A stretch of DNA of 64,000 nt from Sorangium cellulosum So0157-2 (GCF_000418325.1 NC_021658.1:13124501-13188500); one strand, 5' to 3'. Shown: positions 11,146-20,513, counted from the first letter of the stretch. Numbers and translations: made by a program. The notes: a model not told the origin generated them from the letters alone.

Positions 11146-11574
11146 ATGCGAATGCTCCCCCTCCGGATGGCCAGCCTGCTCCTCCTCGCGCTCGCGCTGC
11201 AGAGCGCCGCGTGCCGCGTCGAGGAGGGGACCACCCCGAGCTGCAACGACAACCTCGACCCCGAGCACGGGATCGTGGCGGACCCCGACGGGTGCCATCA
11301 GCTCCCGTACTGCATCACGGCGGACGGCAAGCGGGCGGCCCCCGAGGAGTGCTGCAAGAACGAGGCGGGCATGGTCAACGAGGCGTGCGCCAGGGGATAT
11401 GCGTCCCTGACCGCCTCGGCCACCACGACGTCGGCGAGCGGCTCCGGCGGGAGCGGCGGCTCGGGCGGCGACGGCGGCTCGGGCGGCGACGGGGGGAGCG
11501 GCGGCGGGGGCGCTGGCGGCTCGGGCGGCGCGGGCGCCGGCGGGTCGGGCGGCGGCGGGGGGAGCGGCGGCTAG
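11146..11574 (+). CDS. Small lipoprotein with Gly/Ser-rich tail
   Basis: The 142-residue product has a lipoprotein signal (LQSAAC, Cys at 23). A globular part of about 60 residues follows with paired cysteines (SCNDN, DGCHQLPYC, EECC, EAC). It ends in a roughly 50-residue Gly/Ser tail of GGSGG repeats. AGGAAGC precedes the ATG. It follows the AgmX-type gene by 10 bp and is followed by truA after 20 bp, suggesting an operon. I do not recognise the globular part. Similar Cys-plus-Gly/Ser lipoproteins are abundant in Sorangium. Confidence 0.7.
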   Translation: MRMLPLRMASLLLLALALQSAACRVEEGTTPSCNDNLDPEHGIVADPDGCHQLPYCITADGKRAAPEECCKNEAGMVNEACARGYASLTASATTTSASGSGGSGGSGGDGGSGGDGGSGGGGAGGSGGAGAGGSGGGGGSGG

Positions 11575-11594
11575 GCCGCGCGCAGCCATCGGCC

Positions 11595-12548
11595 GTGGCG
11601 AGGAGCGCCGCTTCCACGCGGGGGATCCTGCTCTCGGTCGCCTACGACGGGCGCCCGTTCGCGGGCTACGCCCGTCAGCGCGACCAGCGCACGGTCGCGG
11701 GCGAGCTGCTCGGCGCGCTGCGCGCCATCGATCCGGCCATCCGCGAGATCCGCGGCGCGAGCCGCACCGACGCGGGCGTCCACGCGCGCGACCAGCGCGT
11801 CGCCTTCGACACGGCGGCGCCGCTGCCGCCGCGCGGCTGGGTCCTCGCGACCGCGCGCCACCTGCCCGATGAGATCGTGATCCGTCGCGCCGCCGTCGTG
11901 CGCGTCGGGTACTCGCCCCGCTTCGAGAGCCTCCGCAAGCGCTACCGCTACCTGATCCTCCGGGATCTGGTCCGCGATCCGTTCCTCAGCCGGCGCGCGT
12001 GGCGGGTCGAGGGCCTCACGGACGACGCGATCGAGCGGGCGCGCGCCGAGGCGCTCGCCGCGAAGGGCACCCACGACTTCGCGGCGTTCCGGACGAGCGC
12101 GGACGAGCGGACGACCACGGTGCGCACGCTGTACGGCATCGAGCTGTCGCTCGACCCTGCGGATCCGCGCCTCGTCCGGATCGACGTCGAGGGGAACGCG
12201 TTCCTGCACAACATGGTGCGCATCCTGGTCGGCACCTTGATGGATGTGGCGCGCGGCCACCTCGCCCCCGGCGCGATCGCCCGCGCGCTCGCGTCGCGCG
12301 ACCGGCGCGACGCGGGGATCACGGCGCCGCCGGACGGGCTCTACCTGGAGCACATCCACCTGCGCGACGACGGCCAGGATCCCTGGCCCAGCGGGCCGTC
12401 GAACGGATCCTCGGCGGACGACGCCGCGCCGGAGGGCGCCCCGGCGGCGGACGACGCCGCGCCGGCGGACGACGCCGCGCCGGCGGACGACGCCGCGCCG
12501 GCAGCGGACGACGCGGGCGCGGGGCCCGAAGCGGGCGCCGGGGCCTAG
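11595..12548 (+). CDS. truA: tRNA pseudouridine(38-40) synthase
   Basis: The 317-residue product matches TruA over about 255 residues: LLSVAYDGRPFAGYARQ at the start, catalytic Asp59 in RTDAGVHA, RYRYLI, HDFAAF and HNMVRILVGTLMDV. It converts uridines 38-40 in the anticodon stem of tRNAs to pseudouridine. The start is a GTG at 11595, chosen by family alignment; the frame is open upstream but reads as nonsense. The last 50 or so residues are an Asp/Ala/Pro-rich tail (repeats of DDAAPA) encoded by an 18-bp direct repeat around 12418-12510, absent from standard TruA. Confidence 0.93.
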   Translation: MARSAASTRGILLSVAYDGRPFAGYARQRDQRTVAGELLGALRAIDPAIREIRGASRTDAGVHARDQRVAFDTAAPLPPRGWVLATARHLPDEIVIRRAAVVRVGYSPRFESLRKRYRYLILRDLVRDPFLSRRAWRVEGLTDDAIERARAEALAAKGTHDFAAFRTSADERTTTVRTLYGIELSLDPADPRLVRIDVEGNAFLHNMVRILVGTLMDVARGHLAPGAIARALASRDRRDAGITAPPDGLYLEHIHLRDDGQDPWPSGPSNGSSADDAAPEGAPAADDAAPADDAAPADDAAPAADDAGAGPEAGAGA

Positions 12549-12702
12549 CGGGCGCGCCCCTTCGGCCGGATCCGCGACCCGCGCGCTTTCGCGCGCCAGG
12601 AGGTTGCGTTCGCGAGCGCTTCCCGTCTTACCTCTTGCCTCGCTGCCGGGCACCTCGCTCCGCGGGCCGCGGACAGGACCTCTCCCACGCGCTGGAGGAA
12701 GC

Positions 12703-14211
12703 ATGAACTCGCGTCGGCTGACTGCATCCCTCGCCCTGCTCGTCCCTGCCCTCTCGCTCCCGTCGCTCGCGGGCGCCCAGCCGTCCGCAGCGCCGGCGCC
12801 CACCCTCCGGGCGCCCTCCGCGCTGCCGAACGCGGCGCCCTCGCCCGCGGCGCCCGCGCCGTCCCGCGCCGCCGCGGCCGCCGGCACCGCCGATCTGCGC
12901 CGCCTCGGCGAGGCGTTCGCCGACGTCGCCGACAAGGTCGGCCCCGCGGTCGTCCAGATCGAGGTCGCCGTCGGCGAGGACGTCTCCTCGCCGCTGCGCT
13001 GGTTCCGCGACGGCGGCCAGCGCCGCGGGCTCGGCTCGGGCGTCATCTTCTCCCCCGACGGCGGCATCCTCACGAACAACCACGTCATCGACGGCGCCCG
13101 CGCGATCACCGTCCGGCTCCGCGACGGCCGCATGTTCGCCGGCCGCGTGGCGGGCCGCGACCCCGCGACCGATCTCGCCGTGCTCCGCATCGACGCGAAG
13201 GACCTGCCCACCGCGACGTTCGCCGACAGCGACGCCGCCCGCGTCGGCGCCTGGGTGGTCGCGATCGGCTCGCCCTTCGGCCTCGGCCACACGGTCACCA
13301 CCGGCGTGCTCAGCGCCAAGGGGCGCGGCGGCGTCGGCGTGAACGACGTCGAGGACTACCTCCAGACCGACGCGAGCATCAACCCCGGCAACTCGGGCGG
13401 CCCGCTCGTCGACCTCGACGGCCGCGTGCTCGGCATCAACACGATGATCGTCAGCCGCGGGCAGGGCATCGGGCTCGCGGTGCCGGCGAACATGGCCCGG
13501 CGCGTGGCCGAGCAGCTGCTCCGGCACGGCCGCGTCGAGCGCGCCTGGATCGGCGTCGGGCTGCAGGATCTCACGCCCCAGCTCGCGGCGGTGATGCCGA
13601 ACGCGCCCCGCGCCGGCGCGCTCGTCAACGCCGTCAGCCCGAGCGGCCCCGCGGCCAGGTCGAACCTCCAGCCGGGCGACGTGATCACGTCGGTCGCGGC
13701 CAGGCCGACGCGCGACGCGCAGGACGTCATCCGCGAGCTCTTCAACCACAACGTCGGCGAGACGCTCGCGCTCGAGGTCGCGCGCGGCGGCCAGCGGTAC
13801 CAGACCCGGGTGACGCTCGCCGCGCGGAACGAGCCGCCGCCGCCGGCGCTGCCGGTCCAGCGCGCGCCCGCCCCGCACACGGGCCTCGGCCTCACCCTGC
13901 GCGACGCGCCGGCCGAGCGCGGCGAACGCGGCACGCGCGGCGAACGCGGCACGCGCGGTGAACGCGGCGAGCGCGGCGAGCGCGGCGAGCGCGGCGAGCG
14001 CGGCGATGGCCGCTCGCTGGCGCGCGTGGCCTTCGTGGCGGACGACTCGCCCGCCGAGCGCGCGGGCCTGCGCCCGGGCGACGTGATCCTGGAGGCCGAC
14101 GGCCGCCGCGCGCCCACCGCCGCCGAGGTCGACGAGGCCGCGCGCGACGGCGAGCTCCTCGTCCGGGTGCAGCGCCGGGGCGCGGCGTTCTACGCCGCCC
14201 TCAAGCGCTGA
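12703..14211 (+). CDS. htrA: HtrA/DegP-type periplasmic serine protease with collagen-like insert
   Basis: The 502-residue protein has a signal peptide (cleavage near AGAQ), a Pro/Ala linker, a trypsin-like domain with H127 (NNHVID), D157 (TDLAVL) and S231 (GNSGGPL), then PDZ1 and PDZ2. It should degrade or hold misfolded envelope proteins. Between the opening strand of PDZ2 (TGLGLTL) and its ligand-groove part (RVAFVADDSPAERAGL) lie nine Gly-Glu/Thr-Arg triplets. GGAGGAA precedes the ATG at 12703 by a few bases. The second PDZ is therefore split by a repeat of collagen type; whether it is functional is unknown. Confidence 0.92.
   Translation: MNSRRLTASLALLVPALSLPSLAGAQPSAAPAPTLRAPSALPNAAPSPAAPAPSRAAAAAGTADLRRLGEAFADVADKVGPAVVQIEVAVGEDVSSPLRWFRDGGQRRGLGSGVIFSPDGGILTNNHVIDGARAITVRLRDGRMFAGRVAGRDPATDLAVLRIDAKDLPTATFADSDAARVGAWVVAIGSPFGLGHTVTTGVLSAKGRGGVGVNDVEDYLQTDASINPGNSGGPLVDLDGRVLGINTMIVSRGQGIGLAVPANMARRVAEQLLRHGRVERAWIGVGLQDLTPQLAAVMPNAPRAGALVNAVSPSGPAARSNLQPGDVITSVAARPTRDAQDVIRELFNHNVGETLALEVARGGQRYQTRVTLAARNEPPPPALPVQRAPAPHTGLGLTLRDAPAERGERGTRGERGTRGERGERGERGERGERGDGRSLARVAFVADDSPAERAGLRPGDVILEADGRRAPTAAEVDEAARDGELLVRVQRRGAAFYAALKR
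13915..14009 (+). repeat. 9-bp tandem repeat encoding collagen-like Gly-Glu/Thr-Arg triplets
   Basis: From 13921 to 14001 the sequence is nine copies of a GGC-GAA/GAG/ACG-CGC unit, preceded by one Glu-Arg pair. The alternation of Glu and Thr versions in the first copies and uniform GAG later indicates recent slippage-type expansion at the 3' side. Confidence 0.9.
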
Positions 14212-14290
14212 CCCGCGCCGGCGCAGCGCCCCCGGAAAATCCGACGCGGACAAATGGACTGCCCGCGCTCGCCTTGGTAGTCAGGGTACC

Positions 14291-15496
14291 GTGCACGTCG
14301 GACTCGACCGTCTCCCGGATCTCTCGCAGCTCCAGCGCATCCGGTCGGCTCGCCTGGGGGTCCTCGCGCACCCGGCGAGCGTCGACCACGAGCTCACCCA
14401 CATCGCGTTCGTCCTCGAGCGCCTCGGCGTGCGCCCGCGCCTCTACTTCGGCCCGGAGCACGGCTACGGGGGCGAGGCGCAGGACATGGCGGCCGTGACG
14501 AGCGCCGTCGACGCGCGCTCCGGCGCGCGCATCGTCAGCCTGTACGGCGACAGGTTCGAGGATCTCTCGCCTTCCGCCGAGGATCTCGCGGAGATCGACC
14601 TGCTCCTCATCGATCTCGCCGACGTCGGCGCGCGCTACTACACGTTCGTCTGGACGGCGCTGCTCGCGCTGCGGGCGGCCCACGCGGCGGGCGTGCACGT
14701 CGTGCTGCTCGACCGGCCGAACCCCATCGGCTGCGCGCCGGAGAGCGTCGAGGGCGCGACGCAGGCGCCGGGGTTCCTCTCGTTCGTGGGCCTCGAGCCC
14801 GTGCCGATCCGCCACGCGCTCACGGTGGGCGAGCTGGTCGCGCTCTTCGCGCGGCGCGAGGGCATCCCGCTCGGCGACGTCGCCTGCGGGCTGCAGGTCG
14901 TCGCGGTCGAGGAGCACCGCCGCGAGGCCCTCGCCGCCGAGTGGGATCGCCCGTTCGTCCTGCCCTCGCCCAACATGCCGACGGCGGACACCGCGCTCGT
15001 CTACCCGGGCGGCTGCCTGATCGAGGGGACGAACCTGTCGGAGGGCCGCGGCACGACGCGCCCCTTCGAGATCGTCGGCGCGCCCTGGCTCGACGGCCGC
15101 GATCTCGCCGCGCGCCTCGCGTCCACGGGGCTGCTCGGGTTCATCGCGCGGCCGCTCACCTTCCGGCCGACCTTCCAGAAGCACGCCGGCAAGACCTGCG
15201 GCGGCGTTCAGATCCACGTCACCGACCCGCGCACCTTCCGTCCGGTCGCGACCTACCTCGCGCTCACCGCGTTCGCCCACCGGCAGCAGCCCGAGCAGTT
15301 CCGGTTCCGCACCGAGCGTTACGAGTACGTCGACACGATCCCGGCCTTCGATCTGCTCACCGGGTCGGCCGCGGCGCGCCTCGCCATCGAGGCCGGCGAG
15401 GATCCGCTGGCGATCGCCCTGGAGGCGTCGCGCCCGGATCCGGCCTGGCCCGAGGTGATGCGCGAGGCGCAGGCGGCGCTCGCCGCCGCCGGCTGA
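14291..15496 (+). CDS. DUF1343 protein, NamZ-type exo-beta-N-acetylmuramidase
   Basis: The 401-residue protein has DUF1343 hallmarks: the N-terminal RLGVLAHPASV, the GPEHGYGGEAQDM motif near residue 56, DLADVGARYYTF, LLDRPNPIG, PSPNMPT and EGTNLSEGRGTTRPFE. Characterised members (NamZ, GH171) remove terminal N-acetylmuramic acid from peptidoglycan fragments. No signal peptide is visible, so this copy may act in the cytoplasm on recycled wall fragments. The start is a GTG at 14291; there is no strong ribosome site. A possible role in wall recycling is inference from family. Confidence 0.88.
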   Translation: MHVGLDRLPDLSQLQRIRSARLGVLAHPASVDHELTHIAFVLERLGVRPRLYFGPEHGYGGEAQDMAAVTSAVDARSGARIVSLYGDRFEDLSPSAEDLAEIDLLLIDLADVGARYYTFVWTALLALRAAHAAGVHVVLLDRPNPIGCAPESVEGATQAPGFLSFVGLEPVPIRHALTVGELVALFARREGIPLGDVACGLQVVAVEEHRREALAAEWDRPFVLPSPNMPTADTALVYPGGCLIEGTNLSEGRGTTRPFEIVGAPWLDGRDLAARLASTGLLGFIARPLTFRPTFQKHAGKTCGGVQIHVTDPRTFRPVATYLALTAFAHRQQPEQFRFRTERYEYVDTIPAFDLLTGSAAARLAIEAGEDPLAIALEASRPDPAWPEVMREAQAALAAAG

Positions 15497-15512
15497 GCGG
15501 CGCCCGCGCGGC

Positions 15513-15899
15513 TCAGCGATCGTAGCGATCGTAGGGCTCCGGCCGGGAGAGGACGCCGGCCGCGTACCTCGTCGTGAGGACGACGAGCACGAGCGCGAGC
15601 CCGGCGACCACGGAGAAGATCCGCGCCGGGCCCTCGGCGGAGAACCCGAACAGCCAGGGCGAGGCGATGAGACCGACGCCGAGGGAGGACTCCAGCGCGC
15701 CGTGCACCGGAAACGGGATCTTCCTGGCGGCGCCGAGCGGCTGATCGGACAGCAGCGTCACGACGAGGTGCGTCAGGGCGGTGACGTAAGAGACCGCCGT
15801 CGGCACCGGCCCGAAGCGGAGCGCGAGCGGCGCGAGCGCGAGCAGGACGACGATCGCGTAGTCGACGTACCCATGGAGTCGGGGAGACAGCAGCTTCAT
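15513..15899 (-). CDS. SPW-repeat-type small membrane protein
   Basis: The 128-residue protein has four predicted membrane helices arranged as two similar halves (YAIVVLLALAPLAL; ALTHLVVTLL; GVGLIASPWLFGF; VVAGLALVLVVL). SPWLFGF is the core motif of the SPW repeat family (PF03779). The ATG at 15899 follows AGGAGGGACCG. It ends in a charged tail with YDRYDR, whose codons form a short direct repeat near 15517-15534. It converges with the DUF1343 gene at 14 bp. Function of the family is unknown. Confidence 0.8.
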   Translation of the reverse strand: MKLLSPRLHGYVDYAIVVLLALAPLALRFGPVPTAVSYVTALTHLVVTLLSDQPLGAARKIPFPVHGALESSLGVGLIASPWLFGFSAEGPARIFSVVAGLALVLVVLTTRYAAGVLSRPEPYDRYDR

Positions 15900-16310
15900 C
15901 GGTCCCTCCTTGGAGGAGCTCCCCGCACGGCGGTGCATCGTATGTGCCGGAGAGCGGCTGTCAGCGCGCGCGCAGCCGGCGGCGTGGCGCCGCGCGCCCC
16001 GGAGAGCAGGGCGGTTATTCCTCGTCCGGGACGGGCGCGAGGGTGCTTGTCGTGCTCACGGGGAGGGAGCGCGTGCTCACAGGGAGGGAGCGCGGGGTGC
16101 GCGCGCGCGCTCGATCTGGCACGGGGCGGGGGCTGGCACGGGGCGGGGGCCGGCACGGGGCGGGCGGGGAGCCGGCCGCGCTTGACGCGACCCGCGAGGG
16201 GCGCAGGTTCCGTGCATGCAGGCCGGATCTCGCGTCGTCCGGCGGGCAGCGCGCGCGGCTGCCGCGCCGCGCAATTCGGCCTGCGCCTGCGCGCGGGCGA
16301 AGCGCCGGTC
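15900..16310. other. Intergenic region with short tandem repeats
   Basis: Between divergent starts at 15899 and 16311 there are two adjacent 21-bp copies beginning GTGCTCAC (16052-16072 and 16073-16093) and three 17-bp copies of a GGCACGGGGCGGG unit (16117-16133, 16134-16150, 16151-16167). No gene with normal codon use was found. The promoters for both neighbours should lie here. Confidence 0.6.
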
Positions 16311-17750
16311 ATGAGCTCGGCGCCGCGGCTCACCGGTCGTGTCGTCCTCCCCGGGGATCCCGGCTACGACGACGCGCGCGAGGTACAAAACGCGCGCTTC
16401 TCGCGATCTCCTCGCGCCATCGTGTTTTGTCAGGACGCGCAGGACGTCGTGAATGCCATTAAGTGGGCGACCGCGCGAGGCGCGGAGATCCGGGCGAGGA
16501 GCGGGCGGCATAGCTATGAGGGGTTCTCCGTGGTCGACGACGGGCTCGTCATCGACGTGAGCGACCTCCGGAGCGTCCGCGTCGACCGCGAGCGCGGGAT
16601 CGCCGTCATCGGCGCAGGCGCGGATCTCATCACCGTCTACGACGCGCTCTGGCAGGTCGGGGTCACCCTCCCTGCGGGCTCGTGCCCGACGGTCGGCGTC
16701 GCGGGGCTCACGCTGGGCGGCGGGTTCGGCCTCCTCTCCCGCGCGCTCGGCCTCACCTGCGACAACCTCCTCGCCGTCGAGATGGTCACCGCGGGCGGCG
16801 AGGTCGTCCGGGCCGACGCGGAGGACAACCCCGAGCTCCTCTGGGCCTGCCAGGGCGGCGGGGGCGGCAACTTCGGGATCGTCACCTCCTTCACGTTCAA
16901 GACACACCCGATCTCCGACGTCTCGATCTTCAGGATCTCCTGGCCGTGGGCCGACCTCGAGCGGGTGTTCGAGGCGTGGCAGGCGTTCGCGCCGCACGCC
17001 GACGAGCGACTGACGTGCATCCTCAAGCTCCCGGCGGCGGCCTCGGGCGAGGTCTCGTGCGTGGGCCAGCTCCTCGGGCGGGGCGAGGAGCTGCGTCGGC
17101 TGATCCAGCCGCTCTTCTCCTCCACGCGCGGGGCCGAGCCTTCCAGCGCGTCGATCGAGACCATGCCTTACCTCAACGCCGTGGGCCGGTTCGGGGGGCT
17201 CGGCGGCGATCCCGAGCGATGGACGGTGCACCCGCGCCAGGAGCAGGCGAGCTACAAGAACACGTCGGCCTATGCGTACGAGCGCTTCGGGGCCGAGGCC
17301 ATCGCGACCCTCGCCGCCGGGCTCTCGAGCGCGCCGACCCCGAGGTGCCTTGTCCAGCTCGACAGTTATGGCGGCGCCGTCGGCCGGGTCGCGCCCGACG
17401 CGACGGCGTTCCCGCACAGGCGCGCGCTGTGGAGCCTCCAATACCAGGCTTACTGGACCGCGGCCGCGGAAGAAGCGGAGTGCGTCGCCTGGGTCGAGGG
17501 CCTCCGCCGCGCGATGCTGCCCTACGTGCGCGGCGCCTACATCAACTACGTCGACGCGGAGGTCGAGGGCTGGCTCGCGGCCTACTACGGCCCGAACGCC
17601 GCGCGGCTCGCGGCCATCAAGGCGCGGTGGGACCCGCGCGAGGTGTTCCGCTTCGCCCGGTCGATCCCGCCCGCTCCGCCGGAGGCAGCGGAGGTGCCCG
17701 CGGGCCGCGCGGCCCAGGGCGGCGCGCAGGACGAGCGCGCCGCGCCGTGA
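16311..17750 (+). CDS. FAD-binding berberine-bridge-type oxidoreductase
   Basis: The 479-residue protein is a BBE-like flavoenzyme: the FAD_binding_4 domain carries ARSGRHSYEGFS with the His that can bind FAD covalently, GVAGLTLGGGFGLLSR, and WACQGGGGGNFGIVT. The C-terminal BBE domain has NYVDAEVEGW followed by YYGPNAARLAAIKARWDP. Such enzymes oxidise alcohols, sugars or secondary metabolites. No signal peptide was found. The final 30 residues are an Ala/Pro/Gln tail. The ATG at 16311 has no good ribosome site. No biosynthetic cluster is nearby to hint at the substrate. Confidence 0.88.
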   Translation: MSSAPRLTGRVVLPGDPGYDDAREVQNARFSRSPRAIVFCQDAQDVVNAIKWATARGAEIRARSGRHSYEGFSVVDDGLVIDVSDLRSVRVDRERGIAVIGAGADLITVYDALWQVGVTLPAGSCPTVGVAGLTLGGGFGLLSRALGLTCDNLLAVEMVTAGGEVVRADAEDNPELLWACQGGGGGNFGIVTSFTFKTHPISDVSIFRISWPWADLERVFEAWQAFAPHADERLTCILKLPAAASGEVSCVGQLLGRGEELRRLIQPLFSSTRGAEPSSASIETMPYLNAVGRFGGLGGDPERWTVHPRQEQASYKNTSAYAYERFGAEAIATLAAGLSSAPTPRCLVQLDSYGGAVGRVAPDATAFPHRRALWSLQYQAYWTAAAEEAECVAWVEGLRRAMLPYVRGAYINYVDAEVEGWLAAYYGPNAARLAAIKARWDPREVFRFARSIPPAPPEAAEVPAGRAAQGGAQDERAAP

Positions 17751-17838
17751 TCGCGCCGCTCGGAGCGCAGGTGTTCGCCCGGATCGCCGGGGCGGGCCGG
17801 GCGCGGCGGCCCGCGGGCGGCTCGCGGTCCGGGGGGGC

Positions 17839-18387
17839 TCAGCCCGTCGACACGAGCTCGTCGAGCACGGCGCCGTACTCGTCGAGGAGCGGGTGCGGCG
17901 GCAGCGCCCGGCACATCGCGCGCAGCTCTTCGAACCTGGCGATCTGCGCCTCCCTGCCGCGCTTGAACATCGACCACGGGTCGCCGTGCTCGCGCGAGCA
18001 GACGATGATGGACTGGAAGTTGTCTATCTTGTCGGCCAGCGTGATCGCCTGCGCTTCCCAGGGCTTCCTGGGGAACGCCTCGAGATAGAGGCGCTTCCTG
18101 TCCTCCCAGGGCAGCGCCCGGTCCTGCTCGGTCACGTGGCGGACGAGCGTGGCGACGCGCTCGCCGAAGTGCTGGATCAGCTCGTCGAACGTGACGCCCT
18201 GGTCCTCCATGGCGTCGTGCAGCGCGCCGGCCGCGACCACCTCGTCGTCGAAGCCGTGGCGCGCGAGCAGGACCGCGACGCCGGCGAGGTGGCTGATGTA
18301 GGGGACGTCGGCGTTCGGATACTTGCGCTTCTGTGCTCGGTGCCAGACCGCCGCCTGGTCGAGCGCGCGCTTGAGGAGGATGCCCAT
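17839..18387 (-). CDS. HD-domain phosphohydrolase (RSH-like)
   Basis: The 182-residue protein is a short HD domain: YISHLAGVA, the metal-binding HD pair at residues 57-58 in ALHDAMED, and the distal Asp in ITLADKIDN. This layout matches the hydrolase half of RelA/SpoT proteins and small HD4-type hydrolases, which act on (p)ppGpp or related nucleotides. There is no synthetase domain. The ATG at 18387 was chosen as the first start matching family length and is preceded by purines (GGGACACCGCG); the open frame further upstream is compositionally odd. It converges with the FAD enzyme. Confidence 0.8.
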   Translation of the reverse strand: MGILLKRALDQAAVWHRAQKRKYPNADVPYISHLAGVAVLLARHGFDDEVVAAGALHDAMEDQGVTFDELIQHFGERVATLVRHVTEQDRALPWEDRKRLYLEAFPRKPWEAQAITLADKIDNFQSIIVCSREHGDPWSMFKRGREAQIARFEELRAMCRALPPHPLLDEYGAVLDELVSTG

Positions 18388-18692
18388 CGCGGTGTCCCGC
18401 CAACCATAGCCGCTCGTCGCCCAGAGCGCAGGCGCTCGAACGTGAGCCGCCCCCGCCGCCGGGACCTCCGTCCCGAAGAGGCCGCGCGCCGCGCGCCGAC
18501 CGCAGCCCGCCCGGACGCCGCGCCGGTCCGGGCGCCGTTCGTTCAGAGGGTCCGGGGAGGTGTGCGCAAGTCCTACGAAGATGTAGACCACGTCGCTCGT
18601 TGCCCAAGACTCCGCAGTTGTCGGCCGGTATACTGGTCCGCGATAGCGGCTTGACCCGTCATGCGAAACCCGCCGACGCAGGGTGCCACCTC
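18388..18692. other. Intergenic region between divergent genes
   Basis: These 305 bases separate the HD hydrolase (leftward) from the OmpA-family gene (rightward). No conserved motif, repeat or small gene could be recognised. Both promoters should lie here. Confidence 0.5.
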
Positions 18693-20513
18693 ATGAGATC
18701 TCGGTCTTTCTGCTCGCTGGCCGCCGCGCTGGCCGCCCTCGCCGCCGTGCCCGCGCCCGCCCGCGCGCAGGACGCGCCCGTCAAGCCCGACGGCATGGCC
18801 CTGAGCCGCTTCGTCGCGGCGCCGGCCGGGGACCGCATGTTCAGCGTGCCGTCGCCGTTCGCGCCAGGCCACCTGACGCCCCACGTGATGCTGATGGCCG
18901 ATTACGCGAGCAATCCGCTCGTCCTGCGGCGCGCGCGCGACGGCGCGGAGATCGGCGCGGTCGTCAGCGATCAGCTCACGTTCCGGCTCAACGCGTCGCT
19001 CCCGCTCTGGAACAAGGTGAGCTTCGACCTCGACGCGCCGCTCACCGCGCTCCAGTCGGGCGAGAACCCGAACGGCGGCGGCCGCGAGTTCGCGTCCCCG
19101 AGCGGCGCGGAGCTCGGCGACCTGCGGCTCGGCGCGCGCGTGCAGCTCTATGGCACCTACCACGATCCGCTCCAGCTCGCGGTCGGCGCGTACCTCTGGC
19201 TGCCCACCGGCGCGGCCGACTCGTTCGTGAGCGACGGCCACGTCCGCGCGATGCCGTACCTCGCCGCCGGCGGCCGGCTGGATCGCCTCGTCTGGTCGAG
19301 CTCGCTGGGCACCGAGCTCCGGCGCTCCCAGTCGTTCGGCGGCGTCGCGCAGGGGACGATGCTCACCCTCGGCGGCGGCGTCGGGTTCCTCGCCCTCGAC
19401 GACCGGCTCCAGGTGGGGCCGGAGCTCACCACCGCGATGGTGCTCGAGGACATCAGCAGCCGCTCGATCAACGCGGAGCTCCTCCTCGACGCCCGGTATC
19501 GATTTCTCCCCTTCCTGGAGGCGGGCGTCGGCGTCGGGCCGGGGCTCACCTCGGGGATCGGGACGCCCGACCTGCGTGTCGTCGCCATGGCCGCCTTCAC
19601 GCCGGAGCAGCCGCCGGACGGGGACAGGGACGGTATCCCCGATCCGGAGGACGCCTGCCCGAAGGTGGCGGGCGAGCGCAGCGCCGACCCGCGCAAGCAC
19701 GGCTGCCCGCCGCCGCCGGACCGCGACGGCGACGGCATCCCCGACGGCGAAGACGCGTGCCCGTTCGTCGCCGGCGTCGCGAGCGCCGACCCGCGCAAGC
19801 ACGGCTGCCCGCCGCCGCCGGACCGCGACAACGACGGCATCGTCGACGGCGAGGACGCGTGCCCGTTCGTCGCCGGCGTCGCGAGCGACGATCCGCGCAA
19901 GAACGGCTGCCCGCCGGACCAGGACGAGGACGGCGTGCCCGACAGCGAGGACGCCTGCCCCGAGGTCAAGGGGCCCCGCTCGAAGGACCCGGCGAAGAAC
20001 GGCTGCCCGGGCGACACGGACGGCGACACGTTCCGCGACGACAAGGACGCCTGCCCGAGGGAGAAGGGCTTCGCGGATCCGGACCCGGAGAAGCACGGCT
20101 GCCCGAAGGCGGTGCGGGTGACCGACAAGAACGTCGTGATCCTGCAGCAGGTGCAGTTCGACACGGACAAGGCCACCATCAAGCCGGTGAGCGATCCGCT
20201 GCTCGACGAGGTCGCCCAGGTGCTGGAGGAGCACCCGGAGATCGTGCTCATCGAGATCCAGGGTCACACCGACGATCGGGGCACCGACGAGCACAACCGG
20301 GTCTTGTCGCAGAACCGCGCCAACTCCGTCATGGCGGCGCTGGTCCGCCGCGGCATCGACTCGACGAGGCTGACGGCGCAGGGCTACGGCCGTGACCAGC
20401 CCCTCGACAACAACGCGACGGAGGCGGGGCGGCAGCGGAATCGCCGTGTCCAGTTCATCATCATCAAGAAGGCCGCGTACAAGCCGCAGGTCGAAACCGG
20501 AGAGGATCGATGA
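18693..20513 (+). CDS. OmpA-family outer-membrane protein with thrombospondin type 3 repeats
   Basis: The 606-residue protein has a signal peptide (cleaved near ARAQ), a barrel-like region of about 280 residues, then five calcium-binding TSP3-type repeats of about 36 residues (DRDGDGIPD, EDACP, DPRKHGCP), and an OmpA C-terminal domain (QVQFDTDKATIKP, GHTDDRGTDEHN, NRRVQFII) that binds peptidoglycan. The ATG at 18693 was chosen because it starts the signal; upstream in-frame starts lack it. It overlaps the next gene by ATGA, so the two products are made together. This is a typical myxobacterial envelope-tethering protein. Confidence 0.92.
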   Translation: MRSRSFCSLAAALAALAAVPAPARAQDAPVKPDGMALSRFVAAPAGDRMFSVPSPFAPGHLTPHVMLMADYASNPLVLRRARDGAEIGAVVSDQLTFRLNASLPLWNKVSFDLDAPLTALQSGENPNGGGREFASPSGAELGDLRLGARVQLYGTYHDPLQLAVGAYLWLPTGAADSFVSDGHVRAMPYLAAGGRLDRLVWSSSLGTELRRSQSFGGVAQGTMLTLGGGVGFLALDDRLQVGPELTTAMVLEDISSRSINAELLLDARYRFLPFLEAGVGVGPGLTSGIGTPDLRVVAMAAFTPEQPPDGDRDGIPDPEDACPKVAGERSADPRKHGCPPPPDRDGDGIPDGEDACPFVAGVASADPRKHGCPPPPDRDNDGIVDGEDACPFVAGVASDDPRKNGCPPDQDEDGVPDSEDACPEVKGPRSKDPAKNGCPGDTDGDTFRDDKDACPREKGFADPDPEKHGCPKAVRVTDKNVVILQQVQFDTDKATIKPVSDPLLDEVAQVLEEHPEIVLIEIQGHTDDRGTDEHNRVLSQNRANSVMAALVRRGIDSTRLTAQGYGRDQPLDNNATEAGRQRNRRVQFIIIKKAAYKPQVETGEDR

